From Streptomyces iranensis (GTDB lineage: Bacteria > Actinomycetota > Actinomycetes > Streptomycetales > Streptomycetaceae): DNA of 64,000 bases. Numbering within the stretch: position 1 is the stretch's first letter; every line of letters begins with the position of its first letter. The notes under the pieces are model-generated. The model saw nothing but the letters and a program-made list of their open reading frames with translations, searched no databases and was not told the origin of the DNA. Below are positions 41,084 through 48,968 of this stretch, one piece after another. A program made the translations under genes and the position numbers. The stretch is from contig NZ_JAGGLR010000016.1 in NCBI RefSeq assembly GCF_017874715.1, positions 62,001 through 126,000 on the forward strand, read 5' to 3'.

Positions 41084-41916
41084 AGACGACCGACGTACCG
41101 CGTTACACCCCCGACTGGCTGGAGCTGCGGGAGGGCGCCGACGCGGCGGCCCGCTCCCCCGAACTCCTCGAGGCGCTCGGCCCCCAGCTGTCCGGCCCGC
41201 CGCTGGTGATCCACGACCTGGGCTGCGGCACCGGCTCCATGGGGCGCTGGCTGGCGCCCCGGCTGAGCGGCCCGCAGCTGTGGATCCTGCACGACCGCGA
41301 CCCCGATCTGCTGGACCGGGCGGCGGTGCGGATGCCCCGGGCGGCCACCGACGGCAGCCGTATCACCATCGCGACGGCGCGCGGCGACCTCTCCCGGCTG
41401 ACCGCGAGCACGCTGGACGGCGCCTCGCTGGTGACGGCGTCCGCACTGCTGGACGTGCTCACCCCCGGGGAGGTGGACGGGATCGCCGCGGCCTGTGCCG
41501 AGGCGGAGTGCCCGGCGCTGCTGGCGCTGTCCGTGGTGGGGCGGGTCGAGCTCACCCCGGCCGACCCGATGGACGCGGAGATCACCGAGGCGTTCAACGC
41601 CCATCAGCGGCGCGGCGGTCTGGTGGGCCCCGACGCGATGGCGGTGGCCTCCGAGGCGTTCGCCCGGCACGGCGCGACGGTACGGACCCACGCCAGCCCC
41701 TGGGTGCTGGGCGCCGAGCACTCCGCGCTGACGGCCGCGTGGCTGCGGGGCTGGGTGGGCGCGGCCGTGGAGCACCGGCCGGAGCTCGGCGCGCACGCCG
41801 AGGCGTATCTGCGCCGCAGGCTGGCGATGGCCGCGTCGGGCGCGCTGCGGGTGGTGGTGCACCACCACGATCTGCTGGCGCTGCCCGCGCCCCGCACGCT
41901 GGGGGCGGCCGCGTGA
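41080..41916 (+). CDS. class-I SAM-dependent methyltransferase
   Basis: The protein has 278 residues from GTG 41080. The SAM-binding motif is LVIHDLGCGTGSMGRWL, followed by the acidic loop LWILHDRDPDLLDRA. The rest is Ala-rich helices without a targeting signal. It is the fourth gene of the operon. A methyl group on a pterin, pyrimidine or sugar unit is plausible, but this is inference from the neighbours. Both ends overlap adjacent genes by four bases. Confidence 0.88.
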   Translation: MKTTDVPRYTPDWLELREGADAAARSPELLEALGPQLSGPPLVIHDLGCGTGSMGRWLAPRLSGPQLWILHDRDPDLLDRAAVRMPRAATDGSRITIATARGDLSRLTASTLDGASLVTASALLDVLTPGEVDGIAAACAEAECPALLALSVVGRVELTPADPMDAEITEAFNAHQRRGGLVGPDAMAVASEAFARHGATVRTHASPWVLGAEHSALTAAWLRGWVGAAVEHRPELGAHAEAYLRRRLAMAASGALRVVVHHHDLLALPAPRTLGAAA

Positions 41917-43214
41917 CCGGCGCGCTGCGGGCCCGGCTCGGGGCGGCCGCGGGCGTCGCCATCCTCGGGGTGGTGCTGTGGCGGCTGGGCACCGGGGCCT
42001 TCGTCGAGGGCCTGCGCACCATCGACGGGCTCACCCTGCTGGCGGCGGTCGGCCTCGGCCTGCTCACCACGGTCTTCAGCGCCTGGCGCTGGTGTCTGGT
42101 GGCACGGGGGCTGCGGATCCGGCTGCCGCTGGGCCCGGCCGTCGCCGACTACTACCGCGCGCTGTTCCTCAACGCCGCGCTGCCCGGCGGGGTGCTCGGC
42201 GATGTGCACCGCGCGGTGCGGCACGGGCGGGACGCGGGGGATGTCGGCCGCGGTGTGCGCGCGGTGGTGCTGGAACGGGTCGCGGGCCAGGTGGTGCTGA
42301 TCGCGGTCGGGGTGGCGATCCTGCTGGCCCACCCGTCCCTGGCCCTGGAACACGCCGGTCGGCTGATCGGCGGGCCGACCACGGCGTGGGTACTGGCCGC
42401 GGCGTGCGTCCTGTCGCTCCTCGCGGTGGTGGCCGTCCGGCGCCGCCGCGCGGCGCCGGTGGCCGGGCGGCGGCGGGGCGCGGTCCGCGGCGCGCTCCTC
42501 GAGGCGCGCCGCGGGCTGCTGGCCCGGGGCAGCTGGCCGGGGGTGGTGATCTCCTCGGTGGTGGTGCTGGCCGGGCATCTGACGACGTTCGTCCTGGCCG
42601 CGCGGGTGGCGGGGTCAGACGCCCCGCTGACCGAGCTGGTGCCCCTGATAGTGCTCGCCCTGATCGCCATGGCCCTGCCGCTGAACGTCGGCGGCTGGGG
42701 CCCCCGCGAGGGCGTGACCGCCTGGGCCTTCGGCGCCGCGGGCCTGGGTGCGAGCCAGGGGCTGACCGTGGCCGTGGTCTACGGGGTGCTCACCTTCGCC
42801 GCGAGCCTCCCCGGTGTCGTGGTGCTGGCCGTCCAGTGGTGCGGCCGGCTGCGCGGCCGACAGGTCGAGTTCGAAGAGGGTGTCCTCGCCGAGGGTGCCG
42901 CGGCGGACCGGCGGGCGGAGCGCGTCCCGCATGACCGTCGTCCCGTCGAAGCGCAGCCCGGGGATTCCGTCGCCGAGCAGGACGGGGGCCACGGTGACGT
43001 AGAGCCGGTGCAGCGCCCCCGCGTGCAGGAAGCGCGAGACGGTGACCCCGCCGCCCTCGACGAGTATCCGGCCGAGTCCGCGCCGCCGAAGCGCCCGCAC
43101 CAGGTGGTGGGGGGCAAAGGCGTCCGGGTCGTCGAGCGTCAGCACGTCCACGCCGTCCGGCGGCGCCGGCCGGTGCTCACCGGTGGTGCCCACCACCCAC
43201 AGGGTCGGAGCTGA
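41913..43214 (+). CDS. LPG-synthase TM-type (flippase-like) integral membrane protein with a long 3' overlap
   Basis: The first 315 residues contain about seven hydrophobic helices and the motifs of the lysylphosphatidylglycerol synthase membrane domain: FSAWRWCLVARGLRI, YRALFLNAALPGGVLGDVHR, VVLERVAGQVVLIAVGVA and LIAMALPLNVGGWGPREGVT. Members move or modify lipid-linked molecules. The conserved part ends at about 42,860. The frame then stays open for another 118 codons, Arg/Glu/Gln-rich, which are the reverse complement of the reductase gene at 42615-43661. No stop exists where the fold ends, so the true C-terminus is uncertain. It is the last gene of the plus-strand operon and starts four bases inside the methyltransferase gene. 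Confidence 0.8.
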   Translation: MTGALRARLGAAAGVAILGVVLWRLGTGAFVEGLRTIDGLTLLAAVGLGLLTTVFSAWRWCLVARGLRIRLPLGPAVADYYRALFLNAALPGGVLGDVHRAVRHGRDAGDVGRGVRAVVLERVAGQVVLIAVGVAILLAHPSLALEHAGRLIGGPTTAWVLAAACVLSLLAVVAVRRRRAAPVAGRRRGAVRGALLEARRGLLARGSWPGVVISSVVVLAGHLTTFVLAARVAGSDAPLTELVPLIVLALIAMALPLNVGGWGPREGVTAWAFGAAGLGASQGLTVAVVYGVLTFAASLPGVVVLAVQWCGRLRGRQVEFEEGVLAEGAAADRRAERVPHDRRPVEAQPGDSVAEQDGGHGDVEPVQRPRVQEARDGDPAALDEYPAESAPPKRPHQVVGGKGVRVVERQHVHAVRRRRPVLTGGAHHPQGRS

Positions 43215-43661
43215 GCCATCGGTGAACACCCGTCGGTCGAGCGGCACCCGTCCGCGCGGATCGAGAACGACCCGCACCGGGTGGGCGCCCGCGCAGGCGC
43301 GCACGGTCAGCTGGGGGTCGTCCGCGACGGCGGTGCCGGCCCCGACGACCACCGCGTCGGCGAGGGCGCGCAGCCGGTGGAGATGGCGGCGGTCCTCCTC
43401 GCCGGTGACGTAGTCGGCGTCGCCGGTGCGGGTGGCGATGAAGCCGTCCAGGCTCTGGCCGAGCTGAGCGATGGTCAGCCGCGGCCCGGCCAGGCACAGC
43501 GGGAGATAGCGGTCGACCAGGAGCCGGGCCTCCGGCGAGGCGGCCTCGCTCCACCGCCACCGGCCGTCCGGGCCCCGGACCAGACCGGCGGCCCCGGTGT
43601 CCGCCTCGGTCCGGACGGAGCGCAGCCGCTCCCAAGCCTCTTCCGTCTCCAGGAAGGTCAT
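42615..43661 (-). CDS. RibD C-terminal-type pyrimidine reductase
   Basis: The reductase domain shows LTIAQLGQSLDGFIATRTGD, YVTGEEDRRHLHRLRALADA, VVVGAGTAVADDPQLTVR, HPVRVVLDPRGRVPLDR and RILVEGGGVTVSRFL, the NADPH-binding folds of RibD/RibG reductases that reduce the ribose of aminopyrimidines. It has no deaminase half. ATG 43661 overlaps the hydrolase stop by one base (TGATG) and GTG 43664 is possible. The fold ends near 42,855, but the frame continues 80 codons further opposite the flippase-like gene, so the C-terminus is uncertain. With the adjacent FAPy-type cyclohydrolase and hydrolase it forms a riboflavin-like early pathway. Confidence 0.87.
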   Translation of the reverse strand: MTFLETEEAWERLRSVRTEADTGAAGLVRGPDGRWRWSEAASPEARLLVDRYLPLCLAGPRLTIAQLGQSLDGFIATRTGDADYVTGEEDRRHLHRLRALADAVVVGAGTAVADDPQLTVRACAGAHPVRVVLDPRGRVPLDRRVFTDGSAPTLWVVGTTGEHRPAPPDGVDVLTLDDPDAFAPHHLVRALRRRGLGRILVEGGGVTVSRFLHAGALHRLYVTVAPVLLGDGIPGLRFDGTTVMRDALRPPVRRGTLGEDTLFELDLSAAQPAAPLDGQHHDTGEARGEGEHPVDHGHGQPLARTQARGAEGPGGHALAGAPAADVQRQGHGDQGEHYQGHQLGQRGV

Positions 43662-44410
43662 CACGCCTCCTTCTCGGCACCGACCAGGGAAAGATACTCG
43701 GCGAAGCAGTCGACGAGCCCGGCCAGGAGTTCCTTTCCCTTATCCGCGGATGCCCTGGACGGACGGCCGACGACCCCGGACCCGGTATAGGCGGACATAC
43801 CGAGGGTGAGCAGATGTTTCCGATCGTCGGATATCCAGTCGGAGGTTTCATGACCGGACCGTACGAGTTCCGGATGGGCATGCAGGAGGATCGATGTCTC
43901 CAGTTCGCCCGCGTGCATATCGCTGTTGGCCGGGGTGCGTACTCCGGCGCGTGTCCTTGCGGTCTCCCAGTCGGCCGATCCAGGGAATAGCGCCATGCGG
44001 AAGTCAGTGCCCGCGGATTCCTGAACGATGTTGCGCAGCACGTAATTTCCGCCGTGTCCGTTCACCAGAATCAGACCGCGTATACCCGAGCGCCTGAGTG
44101 AGTCCGCGATATCGCGGACGACGGCGTAGAGGGTGGCCGCGGATATCGACACCGTCCCTGGCCAGGCGGCGTGTTCATGGGAGCAGGAGACCGTCACCGG
44201 GGGCAGTTGGAGCACCGGGTACGCGGCCGCGATCTCGGCCGCGACCGTGCAGGCGATGACCGTGTCGGTCACCAGTGGGAGAAATGCGCCGTGTTGTTCG
44301 AAGCTGCCTACGGGAAGAACGGCGACATCGGCCCGGTCGGCCCGCACTTCCTCCGTCGTCCGTGTCGGCAGCACCATGCCAGTCTGCGGGCGCGTTCCCG
44401 AACCGCTCAT
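43661..44410 (-). CDS. creatininase/ArfB-family amidohydrolase, candidate FAPy deformylase
   Basis: The protein has 249 residues from ATG 44410; ATG 44428 is an alternative start. The metal-binding signatures of creatinine amidohydrolases are complete: LPVGSFEQHGAFLPLVTDT, SCSHEHAAWPGTVS, LVNGHGGN and DMHAGELETS. In archaea the ArfB member of this family removes formate from FAPy, the product of GTP cyclohydrolase III. Here it lies divergent from a GTP cyclohydrolase homologue predicted to make FAPy and is coupled to a RibD-type reductase. A deformylase role is therefore the simplest reading. Riboflavin-type neighbours argue against a creatinine substrate. Confidence 0.88.
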   Translation of the reverse strand: MSGSGTRPQTGMVLPTRTTEEVRADRADVAVLPVGSFEQHGAFLPLVTDTVIACTVAAEIAAAYPVLQLPPVTVSCSHEHAAWPGTVSISAATLYAVVRDIADSLRRSGIRGLILVNGHGGNYVLRNIVQESAGTDFRMALFPGSADWETARTRAGVRTPANSDMHAGELETSILLHAHPELVRSGHETSDWISDDRKHLLTLGMSAYTGSGVVGRPSRASADKGKELLAGLVDCFAEYLSLVGAEKEA

Positions 44411-44507
44411 ATCTCGTGGACCTTTCATGTGTCGTCCGGACAGCTTGTTGCTGCGGCTTTCTCATTCTCCTGTACAAGGGCGGTGGTTTTCCAGATAAGA
44501 TCGGGAC
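44411..44507. promoter_or_regulatory. divergent promoter region of the hydrolase and RibA-like genes
   Basis: This 97-bp stretch is less GC-rich than its surroundings and must drive both the reductase/hydrolase unit and the cyclohydrolase gene. A TAAGAT hexamer near 44494 is a possible -10 for the plus strand. No FMN riboswitch is visible. Confidence 0.4.
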
Positions 44508-45164
44508 ATGACAGAAAGTGATGGCGTGTTCGATGTCGACACCCGCACCTCGGGTGTCGAACGAGTGGTGAATGTCCGGCTGGCCACGAAGCATGGCGAC
44601 TTTCTCGCGATCGGCTATCGGGACCTCGTGCGCGGTGATGAACAAATAGCGCTGGTATACGGCGATGTCGGCGGTGAGGAAGCGCTTACCCGGCTGCATT
44701 CCGAGTGCCTCACCGGAGACGCGTTCGGCTCCCGTCACTGCGAGTGCGGCGACCAGCTGTCCGCCGCGCTGAAGGCGATCGTGGCCGAAGGCCGGGGCGT
44801 TCTGGTGTATCTGAGAGGCCATGAGGGGCGCGGGATCGGGCTGCTCGCCAAGCTCCAGGCGATGAAGCTCCAGTCCGAGGGGCTGGACACCGTCGAGGCC
44901 AACCTCGCCCTCGGCCTGCCGGCGGACGCTCGCGACTACAAGGTGGCGGCGGATGTACTGCACGACCTCGAGGTGCGCTCCGTGCGGCTGCTGTCCAACA
45001 ACCCCCAGAAGCGGGACGCGCTGCTGCGGCACGGCGTCCGGGTCAGCGAGCAGGTGCCGCTGCTGATGACTCCGCACAAGGAGAACCTCCCGTATCTGCT
45101 CACCAAGCGGGACCGCATGGACCACTATCTGCCCCATCTGGAAGCCGTGATCCAGCGCACCTGA
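44508..45164 (+). CDS. GTP cyclohydrolase II homologue with the FAPy-type Met substitution
   Basis: The protein has 218 residues. The zinc site is intact (Cys67, Cys78 and Cys80 in HSECLTGDAFGSRHCEC), and so are the Arg142 equivalent of E. coli Arg128 (LPADARDYK) and the GHEGRGIGLL loop. E. coli RibA has Tyr105 in KIRAYALQ; here the aligned segment is AKLQAMKLQ, with Met119. From memory, S. coelicolor SCO6655 has Met at this site (Met120) and makes the formylated pyrimidine FAPy instead of the deformylated product of ordinary RibA. This protein should therefore make FAPy, which the divergent hydrolase could deformylate. It is a paralogue for a side pathway, not the housekeeping riboflavin enzyme. 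Confidence 0.92.
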   Translation: MTESDGVFDVDTRTSGVERVVNVRLATKHGDFLAIGYRDLVRGDEQIALVYGDVGGEEALTRLHSECLTGDAFGSRHCECGDQLSAALKAIVAEGRGVLVYLRGHEGRGIGLLAKLQAMKLQSEGLDTVEANLALGLPADARDYKVAADVLHDLEVRSVRLLSNNPQKRDALLRHGVRVSEQVPLLMTPHKENLPYLLTKRDRMDHYLPHLEAVIQRT

Positions 45165-45344
45165 AGGAGGCCCTGGCCCCGGGCCGCGGCCTGGTCCACC
45201 GGTGTCGGCCGGGCGTGGGCCGCGGCCCGTATCGGTACGGAGTTTCGGCGTGACCATACCGCCGAACGGGCGATCAGTACGCATATGTCCGAGAATGGGG
45301 GTGCCGCGTGACGTTCCGAAGGACGACGATCAAGGGTAGGGACC

Positions 45345-45851
45345 ATGGACCTCGAGATCGAGCTCCGGGTGGACGGGACCGAGCACCGCCTCACCGTCGA
45401 CACCCGTACGACGCTGCTGGACGCCCTGCGCGAACAGCTGGGGAACACCAGCCCCAAGAAGGGCTGCGACCACGGACAGTGCGGCGCCTGCACCCTGCTG
45501 CTCGACGGCCGCCGGATCCTCGGCTGCCTCGCACTGGCCGTCGCCCACCAGGGCGCGGACATCGTCACGGCGGCCGGGCTCACCGACGGTGAGCTGCATC
45601 CGCTCCAGCGGTCGTTCATCGCCCATGACGCCTTCCAGTGCGGCTACTGCACACCCGGTCAGATCGTCTCGGCGGCCGGGATGCTCCAGGAGGCCGGGAA
45701 CGGCTGGCCCAGCGCCGTGTCCAAGGACCCGGGCGCCACCGACGTGGTGCTCGACGACGAGGAGATCGCCGAGCGGATGAGCGGCAATCTGTGCCGCTGC
45801 GCCGCGTACGCGAACATCGTCCCGGCGATCGCGGAGGTGGCGCACCGATGA
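45345..45851 (+). CDS. 2Fe-2S subunit of a molybdenum aldehyde oxidoreductase (PaoA-like)
   Basis: The protein has 168 residues. It contains two [2Fe-2S] clusters: the plant-ferredoxin-type set (Cys41, Cys46 and Cys49 in GCDHGQCGACT, Cys61 in LGCLALAV) and the C-terminal set (FQCGYCTPGQI, NLCRCAAY). It passes electrons from the molybdenum subunit to the FAD subunit. E. coli PaoA has a Tat signal at its N-terminus; none is present here, so this enzyme should be cytoplasmic. The stop overlaps the start of the FAD subunit as ATGA. Confidence 0.93.
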   Translation: MDLEIELRVDGTEHRLTVDTRTTLLDALREQLGNTSPKKGCDHGQCGACTLLLDGRRILGCLALAVAHQGADIVTAAGLTDGELHPLQRSFIAHDAFQCGYCTPGQIVSAAGMLQEAGNGWPSAVSKDPGATDVVLDDEEIAERMSGNLCRCAAYANIVPAIAEVAHR

Positions 45852-46837
45852 GGCCCTTTCGCTACGAACGCGCCGATGAGGTGCCGGCGGCCGTCGCCAC
45901 CCTGGTGAAGGAGCCCGAGGCGGCCTATCTGGCCGGGGGCACCAATCTGGTCGATCTGATGCGTCTTGAGGTGACGACCCCGGAGGTGCTGATCGACGTC
46001 CGGCGGCTCACCTCGGACCGGATCGAGGAGCTGCCCGACGGGGGTCTGCGGATCGGGGCGGCGGTGCCCAACAGCGATCTGGCCGCCGACCCGCGGGTCC
46101 GGCGGCGCTATCCGGTGCTCTCCCAGGCACTGCTCTCGGGCGCCTCTGGCCAGCTGCGCAACCTCGCCACCACCGGCGGCAATCTGCTGCAGCGCACCCG
46201 CTGCCCGTACTTCCAGAACGTCACCACCCCCTGCAACAAGCGCATACCGGGCTCGGGCTGCTCGGCCGTCAATGGCTACCAGCGCGATATGGCGATCCTG
46301 GGCGCCTCCCCCGCCTGTGTGGCCACCCACCCCTCCGACATGGCCGTCGCGCTGGCCGCGCTGGACGCGGTGGTGACGGTGGCCGGCCCGGTCGCCGAGC
46401 GGCGGATCCCGCTGGCCCAGCTGCACCGGCTGCCGGAGGACGCCCCCGACCGCGACACGGTCCTGGAGCGCGGTGAGCTGATCACCGGGGTGGAGCTGCC
46501 GCCCCCGCACGCCGCGACCCGCTCCCGCTACCGCAAGGTGCGCGACCGCGCCTCGTACGCCTTCGCGCTGGTCTCCGTCGCCGCCGCGCTGGAGGTCACC
46601 GACGGGACGGTACGGGATGCGCGCATCGCGCTGGGCGGCGTGGCGCACAAGCCCTGGCGTGCCATCACGGCCGAGGCGGTGCTGCGCGGCGCGCCCGCCA
46701 CGCGGGAGAGCTTCGTGGACGCGGCCGCCGCCGAGCTAGCCGCGGCGCGGCCGCTGCCGGGCAACGCCTTCAAGGTCCCGCTCGCCCGCAACACGATGGT
46801 CAGCACCCTGCTGGAACTGCTGGAGCAGGCGCGATGA
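45848..46837 (+). CDS. FAD-binding subunit with a 4Fe-4S site (PaoB-like)
   Basis: The protein has 329 residues. The FAD segment reads YLAGGTNLVDLMRLEV, followed by ATTGGNLLQRTRCPYFQ. Four Cys (119, 129, 138 and 157, the last in SPACVATHPSD) occupy the extra loop that holds a [4Fe-4S] cluster in E. coli PaoB and is absent from ordinary xanthine-dehydrogenase FAD subunits. This places the complex in the PaoABC/4-hydroxybenzoyl-CoA-type branch. The subunit reoxidises the molybdenum centre through FAD. It is linked by four-base overlaps to both neighbours. Confidence 0.92.
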   Translation: MRPFRYERADEVPAAVATLVKEPEAAYLAGGTNLVDLMRLEVTTPEVLIDVRRLTSDRIEELPDGGLRIGAAVPNSDLAADPRVRRRYPVLSQALLSGASGQLRNLATTGGNLLQRTRCPYFQNVTTPCNKRIPGSGCSAVNGYQRDMAILGASPACVATHPSDMAVALAALDAVVTVAGPVAERRIPLAQLHRLPEDAPDRDTVLERGELITGVELPPPHAATRSRYRKVRDRASYAFALVSVAAALEVTDGTVRDARIALGGVAHKPWRAITAEAVLRGAPATRESFVDAAAAELAAARPLPGNAFKVPLARNTMVSTLLELLEQAR

Positions 46838-48966
46838 GCGACGTCACGGCACGCCCCCGCGCCATCGGCGTCCCGATGGACCGTATCGACGGTGTGCAGA
46901 AGGTCACCGGCACCGCCACCTACGCCTATGAATGGCCTCTCGACCAGCCCGTCTATCTGTATCCGCTGCAGTCCACGATCGCCGCCGGGCGGGTCACCGG
47001 GGTGGACAGCGCGCTCGCGGAGGCGGAGCCGGGGGTGCTGGCGGTGCTCAGCCATCTCAACGCGCCCACGCTGACCCGGCCCGAGGATCCGGAGCTCGCG
47101 GTGCTGCAGTCCGACGAGGTCGCCTGGCGCGGCCAGTTCATCGGGGCGGTGGTGGCCGAGAGCCTGGAGACCGCGCGCCGCGCGGCGGGGCTCGTCCGCG
47201 TGGACTACGAGGGCCGCGCCCCCGATGTGGAACTGCGCGCCGACCGCGGCGACCTCTACTCCCCGGTGCACGCCGCGACCTTCGGCTCGGGCGGCGGAGA
47301 GCTCCAGGACGGCTCGCCCGCCGACAGTGTGCTGGGGGACGTCGATACGGCGCTCGCGGCCTCGCCGACCATGGTGGACGTCACGTACTCCACGCCGATG
47401 TACCACAACAACCCGATGGAGCCGCACACCGCCGTGGTCACCTGGCTGGACGGTGAGCTGATCGTGCGCTGCTCCACCCAGGGCGCCTCCATGAGCCAGG
47501 CCCTGATCTCCGGGGTGCTGGGTCTCGAGCCGGGACGGGTGCGGGTGATCTCCCCGCATGTCGGGGGCGCGTTCGGCTCGAAGGTCTACCCCCACTCGTA
47601 CGCCGTGCTCGCCGCGATGGCGGCCCGGATGGTCCGGCGGCCGGTCAAGTTCTCCCTGACCCGGCAGCAGATGTTCGCCCTGGTCGGCTACCGCCCGGCG
47701 TCGATCCAGCGGATCCGGCTGGGCGCCGGCCGGGACGGCAGGCTGACCGCGCTCTGCCACGAGGTGATCGAGCAGACCGCCAAGGCCAAGGGGTACGCGG
47801 AGCAGGTGGCCGTCTGCTCCCGGTTGATGTACGCGGCGCCGCACCGGCGCACCACCCACCGGCTGGCCCCGCTGGATGTCCCGGTGCCGACGATCATGCG
47901 GGCGCCGGGCGAGGCGCAGGGGATGTACGCGCTGGAGTCGGCCATCGACGAGATGGCGATCGCCTGCGGTCTGGACCCGGTGGAGTTCCGGATCCGCAAC
48001 GAGCCGGAGGTGCATCCGGAGTCCGGGCTGCCGTTCTCCAGCCGCCATCTGACGGCCTGTCTGCGCGAGGGCGCCCGCCGGGCCGGCTGGGACCACCGCG
48101 ACCCGGTTCCCCGGTCGGGGCGCGAGGGCCGCTGGCTGGTGGGCACCGGCGTGGCCGCCTCGACGTACCCCTCCCCCCGCTTCCCCGGGAACGCGGCCAC
48201 GATCCGGCTCGCCCCGGACGGCCACTACACGGTCCGGATCGCCGCCGCCGACCTGGGCACCGGCACCTGGACGGCGCTCACCCAGATCGCCGCGGACGCG
48301 CTGAGCGTCCCGGTCGGGCAGGTGGAGATGCGGATCGGGGACACGGCGCTGCCGGCCGCGTCGGTCGCCGGGTTCTCGGCGGGCATCAACAGCTGGGGCA
48401 CCGCGATCTGGGAGGCGGCGGACCGGCTGCGGGCCCGGTTGCAGGCCGAGCACGGCGGTATCGCGCCGCCGGAGGGGCTGGAGGTCACCGCCGAGCTGCC
48501 CGGTGGCAATCCGGAGGCCGAGCGCTATGCGATGCACAGCTTCGGCGCCCAGTTCGCCGAGGTACGGGTGGACGAGGACACCGGCGAGGTGCGGGTGGCG
48601 CGGCTGCTGGGAATGTTCGACGTGGGCCGGGTCATCAACCCCAAGACGGCCCGCTCCCAGCTGATCGGCGGAATGACCCAGGGCATCTCGATGGCGCTGT
48701 ACGAACACAGCGTGCTGGACCCGCGGTTCGGCCATGTGGTCAACCAGGACTTCGCCCAGTACCACATCGCCTCCGCCGCCGATGTGCACGCGGTCGAGGC
48801 CCACTGGGTGGACGAGTCCGATCCGTACACCAACCCCATGGGGGCCAAGGGCCTCGGCGAGGTGGGCATCACGGGCACCGCGGCGGCCATCGCCAACGCC
48901 GTGCACCACGCCACCGGTGTCCGGATCCGCGAACTGCCCATCACTCTCGACAAGTTGGTGTCCTAG
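46834..48966 (+). CDS. molybdopterin-binding catalytic subunit (PaoC-like)
   Basis: The protein has 710 residues. It shows the xanthine-oxidase-family motifs: DGVQKVTGTATYAYEW at the start, SPHVGGAFGSK for cofactor binding, RAPGEAQGMYALES, and a C-terminal MGAKGLGEVGITG holding the catalytic Glu. Substrates of the closest type are aromatic or aliphatic aldehydes; purine-specific residues are not evident. It starts four bases inside the FAD gene and ends two bases before the NmrA-like gene. The cofactor would be molybdopterin cytosine dinucleotide, as for PaoC. A maturation factor is not encoded in this window. Confidence 0.93.
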   Translation: MSDVTARPRAIGVPMDRIDGVQKVTGTATYAYEWPLDQPVYLYPLQSTIAAGRVTGVDSALAEAEPGVLAVLSHLNAPTLTRPEDPELAVLQSDEVAWRGQFIGAVVAESLETARRAAGLVRVDYEGRAPDVELRADRGDLYSPVHAATFGSGGGELQDGSPADSVLGDVDTALAASPTMVDVTYSTPMYHNNPMEPHTAVVTWLDGELIVRCSTQGASMSQALISGVLGLEPGRVRVISPHVGGAFGSKVYPHSYAVLAAMAARMVRRPVKFSLTRQQMFALVGYRPASIQRIRLGAGRDGRLTALCHEVIEQTAKAKGYAEQVAVCSRLMYAAPHRRTTHRLAPLDVPVPTIMRAPGEAQGMYALESAIDEMAIACGLDPVEFRIRNEPEVHPESGLPFSSRHLTACLREGARRAGWDHRDPVPRSGREGRWLVGTGVAASTYPSPRFPGNAATIRLAPDGHYTVRIAAADLGTGTWTALTQIAADALSVPVGQVEMRIGDTALPAASVAGFSAGINSWGTAIWEAADRLRARLQAEHGGIAPPEGLEVTAELPGGNPEAERYAMHSFGAQFAEVRVDEDTGEVRVARLLGMFDVGRVINPKTARSQLIGGMTQGISMALYEHSVLDPRFGHVVNQDFAQYHIASAADVHAVEAHWVDESDPYTNPMGAKGLGEVGITGTAAAIANAVHHATGVRIRELPITLDKLVS

Positions 48967-48968
48967 CC

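Noticed and set aside
44411..44507. FMN riboswitch upstream of the RibA-like gene
   Set aside because: At 97 bp shared by two promoters it is too short, and none of the conserved RFN stems could be recognised.
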